DNA of 64,000 nucleotides from Vespula vulgaris (GCF_905475345.1 NC_066607.1:2442501-2506500); one strand, 5' to 3'; positions 37,552 through 51,121 are shown, counted from the stretch's first letter. Notes: generated from the letters alone by a model not told the origin. Program-made: numbers and translations.

Positions 37552-38401
37552 TCAGGTCTTTCTCTTTCTCCATCTCTCTTTCTTTTTGTCTTATTTATAT
37601 TTTAATATTTATATTCCTTTTATATTAATACATACATTATACTATTAGAAACGAGAATTTGTTCGTCGGTTATACTTCAAAATTAAAATGCTTATGTTGG
37701 CTCAAATTTAAAAAAACCCATACGATTTTACGATATTCTCTTTTTACTTTCGTACATACATCCTATTAGCCGTAAGAATTGTATAACTTGATCTCTCTAT
37801 ACTTGAAAATATTAAAATTCATCCAACAGTTCTAAGATTAAATCTAGAGTTATCGAAATAACTACGATTATAAAATAAATCATCTACACTTCGATATATT
37901 CTTTTTCTTTTTCCTTTCTTTTTTTTTTAATTTTCCTCTTCACTTTCTTTACGGATCCGTAGAATTTAATAATTACTCGAACGATCAACAACGATTGTAA
38001 TTGGAAACGAAATTTCTAATGAGCCAGACGATTTAAGAAGAGCAACGCCTTAAAGAAAAAGAAGAAGGAAAAGAACAAAAACGAAATAATATCAAACAAA
38101 ACGAAACGAAACGAAACAAAACGAAACGAAACAAAACAGAGAAAAAAGAAGAAGAAAAAAGAATCAGAAAAATACTGCGAACATCTTTAGGCACGGAACG
38201 GCACGAGCTTGTCCTTGGTTTTATTGATCTCAAATTGAATCGGTCCGTGCGACGTTCTTTGTCGGTCGCAAGAGAGAACGCAAATGTGTACACCTGGAGG
38301 TAGCGTACCTAACGTCTAATCCTTTAACGAGTCGAAAAAAAAAGAACTAGAAATATCTTGTATCAGCTATTTCTCGTATCGTTTAAGTCGAAACGATATT
38401 T

Positions 38402-38432
<31 letters not shown>

Positions 38433-38444
38433 TTCTATTTTACT

Positions 38445-38896
38445 ATCACGTCAATGAGTTGTATTCTCTTTTTCTCTCTTTCTCTTTCTATCCTTTTTTT
38501 ACTTTACTATCTCTCATCAATGAGAGAGTTATATTCTCTTTCTTTCTTTCTTTTTTGTTTTTTTGTTTTTTTTACTTTACCATCGTATCAATGAGAAATA
38601 TTCTCTTTCATTTTTCTCGTTTTATTATACTCTTCTCACATCGACGAGATATTCTCTTCGTTCTTTTTTTTTTCTTTCTTTTTTTTCTTTATTCTTTTTA
38701 CTATATTCTCACGTCAATGAGATCAAGAGAGTATTTCAGATATTTTTTTTTTTCTACTTTACTCTGGCGTCAATGAGATAACATCTTCTTTCTCTCTTTT
38801 TTTCCTCTTCTTACAATATTATCACGTCAACGAGATATTTTCTTTCTCTCTTTTTCCTTTTCTTTTTTTTTGCTATACTATCAAATCGATGAGATA

Positions 38897-38939
<43 letters not shown>

Positions 38940-38975
38940 TTTCTTTTTTACAAACGAATCGATGAGATATGCCCT
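38445..38975. repeat. Minisatellite, nine cores of TCAATGAGATAT
   Basis: Nine diverged cores of the form CACGTCAATGAGATATTCTC are separated by pyrimidine-rich spacers. They lie at about 38451, 38517, 38588, 38641, 38714, 38770, 38827, 38886 and 38959, so spacings are 53 to 73 bp. Most cores are preceded by TACTATCA-like sequence. Variants include TCGACGAG and TCGATGAG. The core is conserved better than the spacers. It lies in Imp intron 1. Confidence 0.85.
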
Positions 38976-39193
38976 TTCCTTCTATCTTTCTGCTATATCC
39001 TTTTCATCGTTGAAATTGTACGTGATTTTTACAAATGCAGAAAAATAAAATTCCGCTTCCGATAACTTCCGATTAGTAAATTTTTATCGATCGATGAGTA
39101 ATTTCGTTCGAGTAATACATGAGATATGAATTACGGTAATCTCTTTTTTATCGTTAAAAAAAGGATGAAGAAGACCAGACAGAGAGACAGACC

Positions 39194-39236
<43 letters not shown>

Positions 39237-40037
39237 GATTGTAAAGATGGACGATCGATGGTTAAAAAATAATCGGTTGGACGCGTGAATACGATCCATC
39301 GTAAATTATTCATAGTATATATCCATACATACGTACGTAGATACATACACATATTCAAAAGCATACACTTTTGAAGAAATCGAAGTGCGAGATTAAATGA
39401 AATTAATTACAACGATAAATCGTCCTTTTGCGAGGCGCTGGTAGACACGGTTACGTTGCATGTAACGTGATCGCGCGACAAATAAAGAAGGATCGATCGA
39501 TTTTTATCGATCCTGCTACACCGTACGCAATAATCAACGTTTCGATCTTTCAAGGGAAAGAATGAGGATGTTACTATATATATATATACGATCGATCGAT
39601 CGCTCGTTCGAACGATCGACAGATAAATCGGTCGGTCGGTCGATCATAAATTCTATGGAGTCGTTATATATCGATCTTTTATCCCTATTAATTAATCCCT
39701 ATTCTTTCAAATCCTTTATTATTATTATTATTATTAATAATAATATTATTATTATTACTCATAACAGGTAATCAAGTTTGTACTTTAATTCAATTATATC
39801 TCAAAATGTCAAAAATCGTCCCTCTTCTTCATTTCCCTCTTGTATACTTTGTCGCTCGTTATCAAATAATGATAATAATAACAATAATAATAATAATATC
39901 TTTCTTTCTTTCTTTTTCAATTTCATTCAACGATACTTTTTTCGAAGGATCTTCCAATATGCATTTTGTTTCGATAAAAAGAGAAAACCATAAAAAAAAA
40001 AGAGAAAGAAAAGGAGGAGAGAAGGGGAAAACCAGAT

Positions 40038-40078
<41 letters not shown>

Positions 40079-43000
40079 GAGATAGAGATAGAAATAGAGA
40101 TAGAGAGTATTCGTCCGTTCGTTCGTTCGTTCGTTTTCGTTCGTTTTCGTTGGTTCGTTCGTTCGTTCCTTTCCTAGATTAAATCACTCGGTCAGTTTTC
40201 TTTTCGGGGTAGCGCAGCCGGCCCATGGACAAAGGACGGCATTTCTCGGAAGAGACTCGGACCGAGACTTGAGAATTAAAATAATATCCGCTCGTTCGGA
40301 GATTAATGGCGCCGTGCTGATGCAATTTTTCTGCGAGCGTAGAGAGCCCGTGTCCGTGGAACTACGGGATGGTACCACCCTTTCCCACCCCAGCTCACCT
40401 CACCTCACCCCATCCCATCGAATCCCATCCCAAACCACCCGCCAAACCCTCCCTTCTCGTACTACAGTGCTTCCTCGTGCCACCCTATTTTTTCTTACTT
40501 TTATTCCGAGACCACATAGCAGTACGTGGTTGTAAAATCAAATTCGTTATATCACCATCGCCATAACCATCATTACCACCACTACCAGCACTACCATCAT
40601 CATCATTATCATCATTATCATCGTAAGCATCAATATTACTTTTTTCAACGGCGGAAACATTAATCGATACGCCTTCCTTTTTTTCAACTCCTTTTTCCTC
40701 TTCTCTCTCTCTCTCTCTCGTCTTTTCTTTTTCCTCTTTAAAATTATTCCTGACGATAACTTTCTTTTTTTTTCTTTTCTTTCTTTCTTTCTTTCTTTCT
40801 TTCTTTCGAGAGAGAGAGAGAGAGAGAGATATCACTCTTCTTTTTTTGTTGACGTTTTTTTTCCTCGAGGTAAAAAATCACAGAGCGAACGGTGCAACCG
40901 GGCAAATTAGCATCGCGAGCTCGATATCTCCATATAATGTAAGGAGTCGTAATCGGGCAGGTGCGAACGATCTTCATTCTCTATCTCTCTTTCTCTATCT
41001 ACATACACACGCACAGTATATACATACATACATAATCTTTCTCTTTCTCTCTCTCTCTTTTACGATATACTTTCTTTTTTTCTTTTTCTTCTCGCTATCT
41101 CCTGCTTGTCCATGTTTTATATATCCTTCGATGGATAGCTCGTGGACCGGTTCATTGACACCTGTCGAAAGACTCTCGGGTTTCTTCTTCGTACCTGACA
41201 ATTACGCGCGCACGTGGGCCATGTCGATTCCAAGTATTCGACCAACCAACCAAACTCTCACCCTCTTCCTTTTTTATATTATATATATATATATATATTT
41301 TTCTTTTCTTTTTCTTTATCTTTCGTTCTCATATATTTCAAAGCATATATGGATATACTATATATTTCTTACTTTTATTATAGGTACTCATCTTCTTGTA
41401 CTTTCTCTTTTCATCTTTCTTTTTTATACTTTCAAATATGAAAGTATATACATACACGTACATACACACACAAATTTTTTATTGTTATTTTATGCAAGTA
41501 CTCTGTTTCTCTTTCTTCTCCAATCTCATGTATTCTCAATACATCCAAACATTCTTCTTCCTTTATTTCTTTCGTTTCATTTATATATTTTCTTTTTAAA
41601 TTTCCCAACCATACCAATACGATTTTCGATCTTTTCGAATTCATCCATTTTTTATTTTCATATCGAATATAATTTATATTATTTTATTCTTCCATTAATT
41701 TTTTAACATTACCACGAACATCTCCCTCTCTCTCTCTCTCTCTCTTTCTCTATCACTTAGTCGAACGTCCTAAATATAGCATTTCCTTTCTCCTCGCTCG
41801 TGTCGCGCGAGACACTTTTCTTACCCCCGGTTAAACTCTATTTCGGTGACATCGTTGAACCACAGAAAGAGAGAAAAATACGGAGAAAGAGAAGGAAACA
41901 TAGAAAGAGGACGATGAAGACGTAGAAAGACTCGAAGGATGTAAAAACTACTCGAGATACGAGATACACGCGTTTCTTTCCCTTTCGTTACATCCCTCTT
42001 CCCGTTTCTCGAGTAGTCACACCAATTATATTCTAATCGTTATTGTAATAGTAACAAACGTTATGTCCGATACAATGGGGGGAAGAAAAGAGACCTTTCT
42101 TCGAGAGCGAGTGAGAGAACGGGATACGTACATATATGCGTGTGTGTACGTACGAAGAAACACCATACCACGGCGTAGAATATTTCGCGGCAAATTTTTC
42201 GAAGCGGTTTCTCTATGGATATTCTCTATGCCCCTATTGAATTCTACCTCTTAATACCGGTTTCGGAAAGCGTAACGATTTGAAACCGTTATTCCGCGGC
42301 GTTATTCAGGCTCCTTCCTCGCGTTTTGCCGACGAGTTTATCTCTCTCTCTCTTTCTCTCTCTCATACTCTTTCATACTATCTCTGCGTTGGAAGCAAAA
42401 TTGACCGACCGGATGGAGATGTCACGCTTCTTCATCGTTCTTTTCTTTTTTTTTCTTTTTCTCTTCTTTTTCTTTCTTCTTCTTCTTCTTCTTCTTCTTC
42501 TTCTTCCTCCTTCTCCTCTTTCTCCTCCTTCTCTCGTTCCTCTACTCCTTTTTATTTTAAAGAAATTACGATGGCAGAAAGAGAGAAAAGAAAATTAAAG
42601 TAAAGAGATAGAGAGAGATCTTCGTGAACCTTCGAAGGTACTTTTATAAAAAGGTAACTCCTTGAGACCTGCGAGGACCTCAACTCTTCCTTTTCGACTC
42701 GAGACGATAATATCGTATCAAGTCGCGAGGTAATCGATATTACGAGAACGGACGAAAGAACGATGATGTTATATTAGCATTTTCCTTTAAAGTCCGTCGC
42801 ATTACAAAGAAATAGACGGTTGGATTTTAATGTCGGATACTTGGCAAAAAGAGAGAGAGAGAGCGAGAGAGAGAGATAAAGAGAGTGCAAAGAAGAGAAG
42901 GGAGTTGCTATTATACGTCTTTGGTAATAATAAATAAGAGGAAAGGAATACTCGAATGTATAATATATCGGTTTTTAATGAAGTAGATAAACAAATGAAA

Positions 43001-43370
43001 GAGAACGCAAAGCAATATAAAAATGTCTGACTAGGATCGTTATATGTATGTATATACATATACATATATATGTGTCTGTATGTATGTATATACTTTGCCA
43101 TTGCGAGAAACGAAAGAAACAAAAAGAGACATACAAAAAGAAAAACAGAGAGAGAGAGAGAGAGAAAAGAGGGGAAGAGCTAACGAACGATAAACGACCG
43201 ACGCGACGAAGATTCAGACAGCTGTACAACGAAATAATCCGTGGTTGACCATAGTTAATAACGTTTTGGAGTGTTGCTTCTTCAAACGAGTTCGAATTTC
43301 TTTATCCAAATGATATATATATTCCTATGTCTATCTCTTTCTCTGTTACGGAGCTTGAATCGCTCTTCGA

Positions 43371-43440
43371 CCGATCGATCGATCGGTCGATCGATCGATT
43401 GATCGATCGGTTGGTTGGTTAGTTGGTTGGTTGGTTGGTT
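43371..43440. repeat. (GATC)n adjoining (GGTT)n
   Basis: CGATCGATCG repeats run directly into GGTTGGTTGG repeats. Confidence 0.88.
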
Positions 43441-44189
43441 TCTCATCGAAATAAACGAGCCGAGGCTACGGGAGAACAATTTTTGAGTACTGGTTACCGG
43501 TGCAACGTTTAACGGCTAACTTTTCTTTCCTTTTTGCTTATTTTTGTTTTCTTTATTTCTTTTTTTCGAGGACAGGTGCCTTCGAACGCGAGGCACGCGA
43601 CAAATCGTGCCGCAGCCATTCGTAGCACGCTCATCACACATCGTCGTACACTCTTACTCTCTCTCTCTCTCTCTTTCTCTTTTTATTTCTCTCTTTATTT
43701 CTTTATTTCTTTCCGTCTTTTTCACTGACTTGAACGAAATAAGAGAATCACGAGACGACACACGGCGACGATTTTTAAATTGATTTACTTGACGAGCCGA
43801 ATTACGGTAATATGCGAGTACGTTGGTATATATATTTGAGTTTGTACGTGTATGTTCTTTTTGTGTACGTTATCAAAGTATATGCGATCCACTTATATAT
43901 TTACGGAAATATCTATTAATTATGTCAAATGTATGAGAGTTTAATAAATGCATAGACAAATATACATACGTGTGTATACATATAAATAATATTGAGTTAA
44001 TATCTCAATTATTCATTCTAATTGAATGATTCATACGAATCAATTATTCCTTCTATTTATATTGTTACGAAGTAAATAATTATAATCGTATTCAATGTAT
44101 TAATATAATTTAAACGATATGTATAATATGCACATATGTGCGGATAAAAAAATTATAGTTACGACAATATGTCTAATAGTACCTAGGAC

Positions 44190-44227
<38 letters not shown>

Positions 44228-44379
44228 TCATTAGAATGACTACGAAAAAAATAAAAAAAGAAAAAAATAAGAAAAAAAGGAGAAAGAAATACGTCTACTT
44301 TGTTATAAGAAAAGAAGAGTAGGGTATAGGGAAGATGAACGATAGAAGAATGCAGCGGCTTCCTGTCCGCACGCCTGTA

Positions 44380-44412
<33 letters not shown>

Positions 44413-44838
44413 TTCTTACCCTCTCTTACTTTGGTTCCATCGCCAAACTTAAAAGTCGTTTGGCGAAGAGCAGTGCCGTTCACGAAACGGGAGAAAAATG
44501 AAACGAACGAAACGATGAGAAATTAACGGGATATGCTAAGAAAGAGACAGAGATATAGATATCTAAGATAGATATACAGATAGATGAATAGAGATAGAAA
44601 CAAAAAGAAACAGAGAAAGTTCTATGTACGTATATAGGAAAAAAAAAAAAAGGAGATGAGATAGGGAGAAACGCAAAAAAAGAGAAACATAAGAAAAGAC
44701 AGAAGAAAAAGGGATGGGTAGCACGTGGTTAAAACGAGAGATAGATATGGGCCAGGAAAGGAAAGATTCAAAATGTTTGGTGGCTGCGTAGAGAGAGAGA
44801 GAGAGAGAGAAAGATAGATAGAAAGAGAGAGAAAGAGA

Positions 44839-44871
<33 letters not shown>

Positions 44872-45126
44872 TGGAAAAAACTATGGACGATGCGTTTGGT
44901 TCTTCGTGACTTGGTGGTACTACTATAGTCTCGGTTTTACCGCCGCGACCACCACCATCACCATTACCACACCATCGCCATCAACCACACCATCACCAAC
45001 GCGGTCCGCACACAGTGCGCGGTTGTATTCTAAGCCTCGAGTTCTAGGCCTTAGAGAGTTCGCGTAACACTCGACCCACCAAACTAGTTCTGGCCTTCTC
45101 GGCATACGATCGAGAAAGAGAGAAAA

Positions 45127-45190
<64 letters not shown>

Positions 45191-45418
45191 GTGGTAACGC
45201 TCTCTCCTCTTATGCGCCATTGTATCTGAGCATCGGCTTCCCTGCGTGTGTGCCCTTGCTTCTTTGCAAGAAGCAAGAACGGAACCCTCCGTATAGAGCC
45301 GAAATAGAAGGAAGATTAGCGTTCACGAATATGTGTATATGTGTGTATTTTTGTATTTGTATATGAGAGAGAAAGAGAGAGAAAGAGGAGGACTGTGTGT
45401 GTATGTACGTACTATATA

Positions 45419-45950
45419 CAGTCAGTCGAAGAAATATTCGGACACGCATTTTTCTGTTTTTTTTTTCTTTAAATTGAATAATTTTTTTTTTGTTTCTTTT
45501 TCTGTCTTTTTTTTTTTATTTACTTTTTTATTTATTTTATTAAAAGAATGTATGAGTTTGTCTTCCTCTCTCCTTTCTTTCTCTTTTTTTTCTCCCGTCA
45601 CCGCGATGTAAGATGAAATTATTTTTAATGTTTCTTATCAAGAGATTCGCGAATATATATATATATGTATGTATGTATATAATACGATCGGTCAGATTAA
45701 TATTCGGACGTGCGCTTTTTCTAATTTAATATTTTTTTTCTTGTTTTCTTTTTTAATTAATCAACGCAGGCGTTCAAAATTTTCGAATAAATATGAAAAG
45801 ATTAATTATATTGGAGAAAAAAAAAGGAAAATGATATAATATATATATATAAAAAAAATATATAAGAAGATCTTTTCTTTCTTGTCACTAATAAGATATT
45901 TAATATTTCTTATCAAGAATATTTATGATAAAAAAACGGTGTATATATAT
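45419..45950 (+). mobile_element. Two tandem degenerate copies of a Tc1-like terminal sequence
   Basis: CAGTCAGTCGAAGAAATATTCGGACACGC at 45419 follows TA, and the related CGGTCAGATTAATATTCGGACGTGC occurs at 45689. They share AATATTCGGAC at 45433 and 45699, a period of 266 bp. Further along, both copies share GTCAC followed by TTTCTTATCAAGA (about 45598-45645 and 45885-45920). A TA-CAGT start and a TTCGGAC core recall Tc1-family ends. No opposite-facing terminus or transposase was found, so this may be a duplicated solo end or a simple tandem repeat. Confidence 0.4.
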
Positions 45951-47075
45951 ATATATATATTTTTTTTTTATTCTAAATGCGATTACGTATTAAATACATT
46001 CTACAAATATTATTTAGAAGGAGTTATATCCGCTAATTTAGAGATCTGATCTAATCGATATTATATCGTAAAAATCTATATGAATAAATATCTATGATCG
46101 ATTATTATATAAATATATTCTTTCAATACTTATCGATGTATCATTTCATATCGAATTTTCGAAGGATATTGATTCTGATTTTTATTTCTCTCTTTCTCTC
46201 TCTCTCTCCCTCTTTATCTCTCTATCTCTCTCACTCTCAGTTTTCATTTATCTTTTTCTCATCTCTCCCCACGTAGTTTGTTTGAAAGAGACGCGTGCTA
46301 CAAGAGGTGGCGATCGCAAATTGATTGGCATCTCGCTCATCGAAGATACGAAGAGGAAGAGGAAGAAGGAGAAAGAAAAATAAATAAATAAAGGAGGAAA
46401 GAAAGAAAGAGAGAGAGAGAGAGAGAGGAGGAGGAGAGAGAAAGAAGGGAAGAGAGTCACGAATGCGAGGATAATTCGTTTCGAGCGCATGTTCGACACG
46501 AAAGGAGTCGTTCCTCTCTGTAATTATACTGACGATCCTCTCGTTATACGCTGTCGACGTCGTTTAGCTTCGACGTTTTTTCGAAATTAACGTTTTCTTC
46601 CACTTACTCCGTATATGCCGTAAGAAGTGGAAATGAGAACAAAAAAAAAAAAAAGAAGAAACGAAAAGAAGAAGAAATAAAAAAGAATAGAAAAGATAAA
46701 AGACCGACGAAAAGATCGTATGTATTTCTGTGCCAATTTACCAGACGAATCGAGAAAGAATTATTTATAATTCAAAGTCACAGAGTGTATAGAGAAACAG
46801 AAAGAGAAAGAGAGAAAGAGAGAGAGAAAGAGATACGCGGATACGCGATCACAGAAAGAAGAGTGACTAACCGATTTCGGCGGTTCGCAACGAGTCAGTC
46901 GGCTGGTAGAAGTAGTCGAAAAGGGTGGGAGAATGTGTGTGGGGGCGGGGGTGAGGGGTGAAGGGTGAGGGGTGTGGGGGAGAGCGAGGGAGTGGAAAGA
47001 CGAGGTCGACGGTATCCCACGAAGTAAATTTCGAGCTCGTCGCGGAGGCGGCGGTGGCTATGGCGATAGCTACGA

Positions 47076-47116
47076 TAGTAGTAGTAGTAGTAGAAGTAGT
47101 AGTAGTAGAAGTAGTA

Positions 47117-47164
<48 letters not shown>

Positions 47165-47203
47165 ATAGTAATAGTAGTGGTGATGGTGGTGGTGGTGGTA
47201 GTG
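47076..47203. repeat. (GTA)n to (GTG)n compound trinucleotide
   Basis: GTAGTAGTA with AGAAGT interruptions, ending in GGTGGTGGTGG. It gives a spurious RGGGGGY-polyS frame on the plus strand. Confidence 0.92.
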
Positions 47204-47739
47204 GGGCTTTTCGAACCCATGCGTCACACCTATACGCGACGGGCGACCTTGACCACGTTTTTTTTGGCGGGAGAATAGCATAGCCGTGCGTTGTATATAT
47301 ATATCGTACGTGTAAGTCTAGATCTAAATTCTTATTGAGGAACGATTATAAGAAATAAAAAGAGAAGAAAAGAAAACGTTTCGAAACTAACGTCGTTCGC
47401 TGTATCGAACTTTAATACGATATTTATACGAAAAAGGAATAAAAAGATGTTATATGTATATGTGTGTGTGTATAATGTATGTTTGTCGTATACGTGTACG
47501 TTTCGAGCAGATACGAATTTATAGAGGAAATATAATGTACGGACGAAAAAGTTTCGGTAAAATGCGTTATTCGATTATTCGTTGTCCTTCTCCGTTTCTG
47601 TTTCTGCTTATTTCACGTTCTTTCTTTCTTTCGGTCTATCTGCCTATCTCCGTCTCTCTCTTTCTCTCTTTATCGATGAACGAGCATGCAACGTAAACGA
47701 TTATCAGGAACTTATCTGCGAGCAGTTGGGTACGCGTGA

Positions 47740-47850
47740 TCATTCTTGCCGGCATAGTTGCCGGCACGGTCGCCGCCATCTTGATGATGCGCGCGCACCT
47801 CATCACGTGGATGTTTTTCCATGCTCGACACGAGGAGCTGAATCTAACGC
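47740..47850. promoter_or_regulatory. Candidate regulatory islet with YY1/Pho site and E-box
   Basis: GCCGCCATCTT at 47772-47782 contains the YY1/Pleiohomeotic core GCCAT. CACGTG lies at 47804-47809. TTGCCGGCA is repeated directly at about 47746 and 47758. The CpG-rich block sits 2.4 kb downstream of the Imp start inside intron 1. Motif match only. Confidence 0.35.
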
Positions 47851-49063
47851 GCAGCCGCTCTTCCGAAAGAAACGATACCAAATGAGAAAAAGAAAGAAAG
47901 AAATTCTTTCTTTATACGAACGAATCTATGATTGAATTATTTGTATACGTTTACGTATGCACGTATGGATATATAGATAGATATTGACCGATTTATATAT
48001 ATTGTTTTATTCCGTCGATTATTTCTGTCCTTTCGTAGAATAATCTATAAATATATATATACATATACATATATATATATATATATATGCGTGTGTTACG
48101 AGTCGGATCTAATGTCGAAATATACCTACATACATACATATATATATGCATATATATATATATCCGGTGCGAGAACGAAGATACAAGTTTTTTCGACGGA
48201 AGCGTCTCGGAAGTCGCGAGCAGTGGTTCTCAAATAAAATCTACGCTTAGATCCTGTTAACCGCGCTTGAAATCTGATCGACTCCGATGATAGACGACTC
48301 AACCGAGCGACTCAACCGTACTACGAACTAACGGATAAACGTATCCCTATATACACGCCTATATACATACATCTATACACATGCGTATATATTTCTTTTC
48401 TTCTTGACAGAGAGAAGAAAAAGAAGAAAGAAAGAAAGAAGAAAAGAAAGAAAGAAAGAAAGGAAAAAAAAAAGAAAGAAGGAAAGAAACAACGAAACGT
48501 TTTCTCGTCGATGGATAAATAAGAGAGTTATAAAAATTCGTAATAAGCCTTTACCGAACGATAAGATTAAATTCAACTCTTTCGTAGTTCGTCCATTCCA
48601 ATTAGCCGTACGAAAGATAAGCTAAACTCAGGCAGGCGCGCTTGCTTTTTTTTTTCTTTCTTTTTTTCCTCTCTTTCTTGATCGCTTTGATCTCCGATCG
48701 TTCGAGACGATCGAAAAGTGTCGTCGAGAGTTCATCGACCGTGTCTCATCAATCGACAGAACGTGTACGGTAGAATCGACACGTGTTTCATCGCGTTTCG
48801 TCGATATAGGTATGTTACACGAACGTAACTATGTAAGTATATATATATATATATATATATACATAGATAGATAGATAGATACTATCGAAAGGACGCATAC
48901 GTGAAAGAATCTAATTCGCCTACGCTATTCGTTTTGACCTGAATAATTGAGATATTTTACTAATGGCGAAATAACTTGATAAAAAAAAAAAGATTTACGA
49001 AATCTAAAGAACGAACGATTGATATGTATATTATAAAATATAAATATGAATACAAATAAATAT

Positions 49064-49121
<58 letters not shown>
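49064..49121. repeat. (GATA)n tetranucleotide
   Basis: GATAGATAGA run of about 14 units in the first kilobase of Imp intron 1. Confidence 0.94.
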
Positions 49122-49753
49122 GTATAATTTATTTTACACGCGAAAAAGCAAGCACAAGCGTGGCAAACGAGAAGAAACACACGTCGTCGTCGTCGTCGTC
49201 GTCGACTAAGCAAGCAACGATTCATACGTTCAGATAAGAGTAAAAATCTTCCCGCGCAAAAACGGGATCCCCGATCGGAGGCCATCGAATGCTCTCGATT
49301 CTACGAGAAAGACGTTTTTAACGACGACGCGTGTTTCATTCCATTCTTTGTAATACTTACAATTGTAATCAATCCAAAGCAAAAAGCATGAGCTATGTTA
49401 AGTACGATGAAGGTAATTTGGGAAAGCATTTGGGTGTTAAGCAGGGTTTAGAAAAGCATTTGTCTTCGGTATTTTTTTATATATATATATATAACATATA
49501 TAGATATTTAATAAAGCATAGGAAAAGCATGAGCTAAAAAAATGAGGTTAAAAAAGGCTAAAAAAAAAATAAATAAATAAATAAATAAATAAACAAATAG
49601 CACAAAAATCTCAAAAGCGTTCTTCTTTCTCCGATGACTCTGTCTCTCTTTCTCCCAGTGATGAATCGTCAAGGAACACGTCAAAAAATCCCTTGGTCGG
49701 TAGTGATCGAGTGCGTACGTGTGTCACGCGCGCTCGCGCGCATTTGTCCCAGC

Positions 49754-49785
<32 letters not shown>

Positions 49786-50082
49786 ATCTTTCTCTCTCTA
49801 TCTCTCCATAGGATGAAATAAGAATCTCTCTTGTGGGAATCCGTTGCGAAGTATTTGCGAAGAGAGAAAAAGCATATATACATACACACACATATATAGA
49901 CAACGTACATATATATATTAGTGGCATTGCGATAAAAGCTCTTATAAATTATTATTAATATTTCTATTTTTTATTAATATCGCCCGCGTAAAAAAGCGGC
50001 ATTTTTTTCTTTTTTCTTTTTTCTTTTTTTTTTTTTAAGAAAAAGCTGAATAAAAAAAGCGTAGCCATCATTACGAACTCAC

Positions 50083-50257
50083 CGTTAAGTTTGTCGATCG
50101 CACGATCGGCGGTGGATTGGTCGGCGCAGTCGACGAAAGCGTAACCACCACGCTTAACCAGGATCGTCGTGCAGGATAAATTGTGATCCTGGAACAATTG
50201 CCTTAAGGCGTTCTCGTTGCATTCCGAGGATAGATTGCCGACGTAGAGTTTCGACAT
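50083..50257 (-). CDS. Imp: Imp coding exon 1: start codon and most of RRM1
   Basis: First coding exon of the IGF-II mRNA-binding protein, a cytoplasmic RNA-binding protein of the IGF2BP/VICKZ family that controls mRNA localisation, stability and translation. It encodes 58 complete residues beginning MSKLYVGNL. The RNP2 motif LYVGNL is at residues 4-9 and the RNP1 motif GGYAFVDC at residues 37-44. The end, STADRAIDKLN, is the second helix of the RRM. Family members also start at this Met, directly before RNP2. The start context AAAATCATG resembles the insect consensus. The reading frame runs into intron after KLNG. The splice donor AACG|GTGAGT sits at 50083/50082 and leaves the exon in phase 1. 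The next exon, 23 kb away, begins with the complementary two bases of a Gly codon. Residue positions, frame and splice site all agree. Assignment to Imp is from recall of insect family sequences, not from a search. Confidence 0.93.
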
Positions 50258-50335
50258 GATTTTGTTCCTTTCTTTTTTCCTTCTTCTTTCTTCCTTTTTT
50301 CTACTTCTTCCTCTTGCTCTTCTCTGTAGTAGCTA
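50258..50335 (-). other. Imp: Proximal 5' UTR of Imp
   Basis: Sequence just upstream of the Imp ATG on the gene strand. It is purine-rich, a GAAGAAG...GGAAC run ending AAAATC before the ATG, with no pyrimidine tract next to the start. The leader therefore probably extends at least to about 50320. A possible acceptor, TAGCTACTACAG|AGAAG, lies near 50323 and would join a distal leader exon. The upstream limit is a guess. Confidence 0.5.
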
Positions 50336-50780
50336 GCTGCCTTCGAAAACTTTTAACGAAGGCCCGAACTCCCGACGATCGAACTTAATTTCCGAATTCC
50401 GATAATTATCAACGTACTAGTAATTCTTTCTTCTCTCGTTTCTCGATCGCGTATTATACACGTACGATCGATTTTCGTACGATACGCCTATATATATATA
50501 TATGTGTATATATATATATATGATCAATTACGTTGATGGTTAAAAAAAAAAAGAGAGAATTATCCTCGTGAACGTGGAGAAATCGGATCGTCGTGAGACG
50601 TAACGTCGACAACGAGACAAGAACGGTATGTGTACGATATACGAGGACGTTGACGATGACGAAGATGACGGCGACGATGACGACGATGAGATGACGAGGA
50701 GAGAACGACGAGTTCGTGAATTATCGTGATCGAGGAGAGGAGGAGCACGAATTTCGCGATAGGCGGCGCGCGGACAACAG

Positions 50781-50874
50781 ATCGACGACGACGACGACGA
50801 CGATCAACGACGACGATGAACGACGACGATCAACGACGACGATCAACGACGATGACGATCAACGACAACTACGA
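50781..50874. repeat. (GAC)n passing into GACGATCAACGA repeats
   Basis: GAC trinucleotides followed by about five 12-15 bp units ending ATCAACGA. Confidence 0.88.
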
Positions 50875-50942
50875 CGCGTGAAAGCGTAGGAGGACACGGA
50901 GACGAAGCCGGGCCTGGATACGCTTTTTTATTTCTTCGCTTG

Positions 50943-50987
<45 letters not shown>

Positions 50988-51090
50988 CTCTCTCTTTACT
51001 CTTCTTTTCTTTTTTCTTTTTTCTTTTCACGAAGCGAAGAAGGAGAAGAAGACTCGGCCACGTATTAAGATGAAAAACTCGCGAACGACA

Positions 51091-51121
<31 letters not shown>

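Noticed and set aside
40846..41706. 286-codon plus-strand open frame resembling a multi-pass membrane protein
   Set aside because: It is F/L/S/I/Y-rich because the DNA is T/C-rich. The hydrophobic segments mirror pyrimidine tracts, and no conserved motif or consistent codon bias is visible.
46972..47283. Plus-strand frame with RRGGGGGYGDSYD followed by poly-Ser, resembling an RGG-box protein
   Set aside because: The poly-Ser part is the (GTA)n array and the Gly run comes from GGCGGCGG. The antisense frames are equally open.
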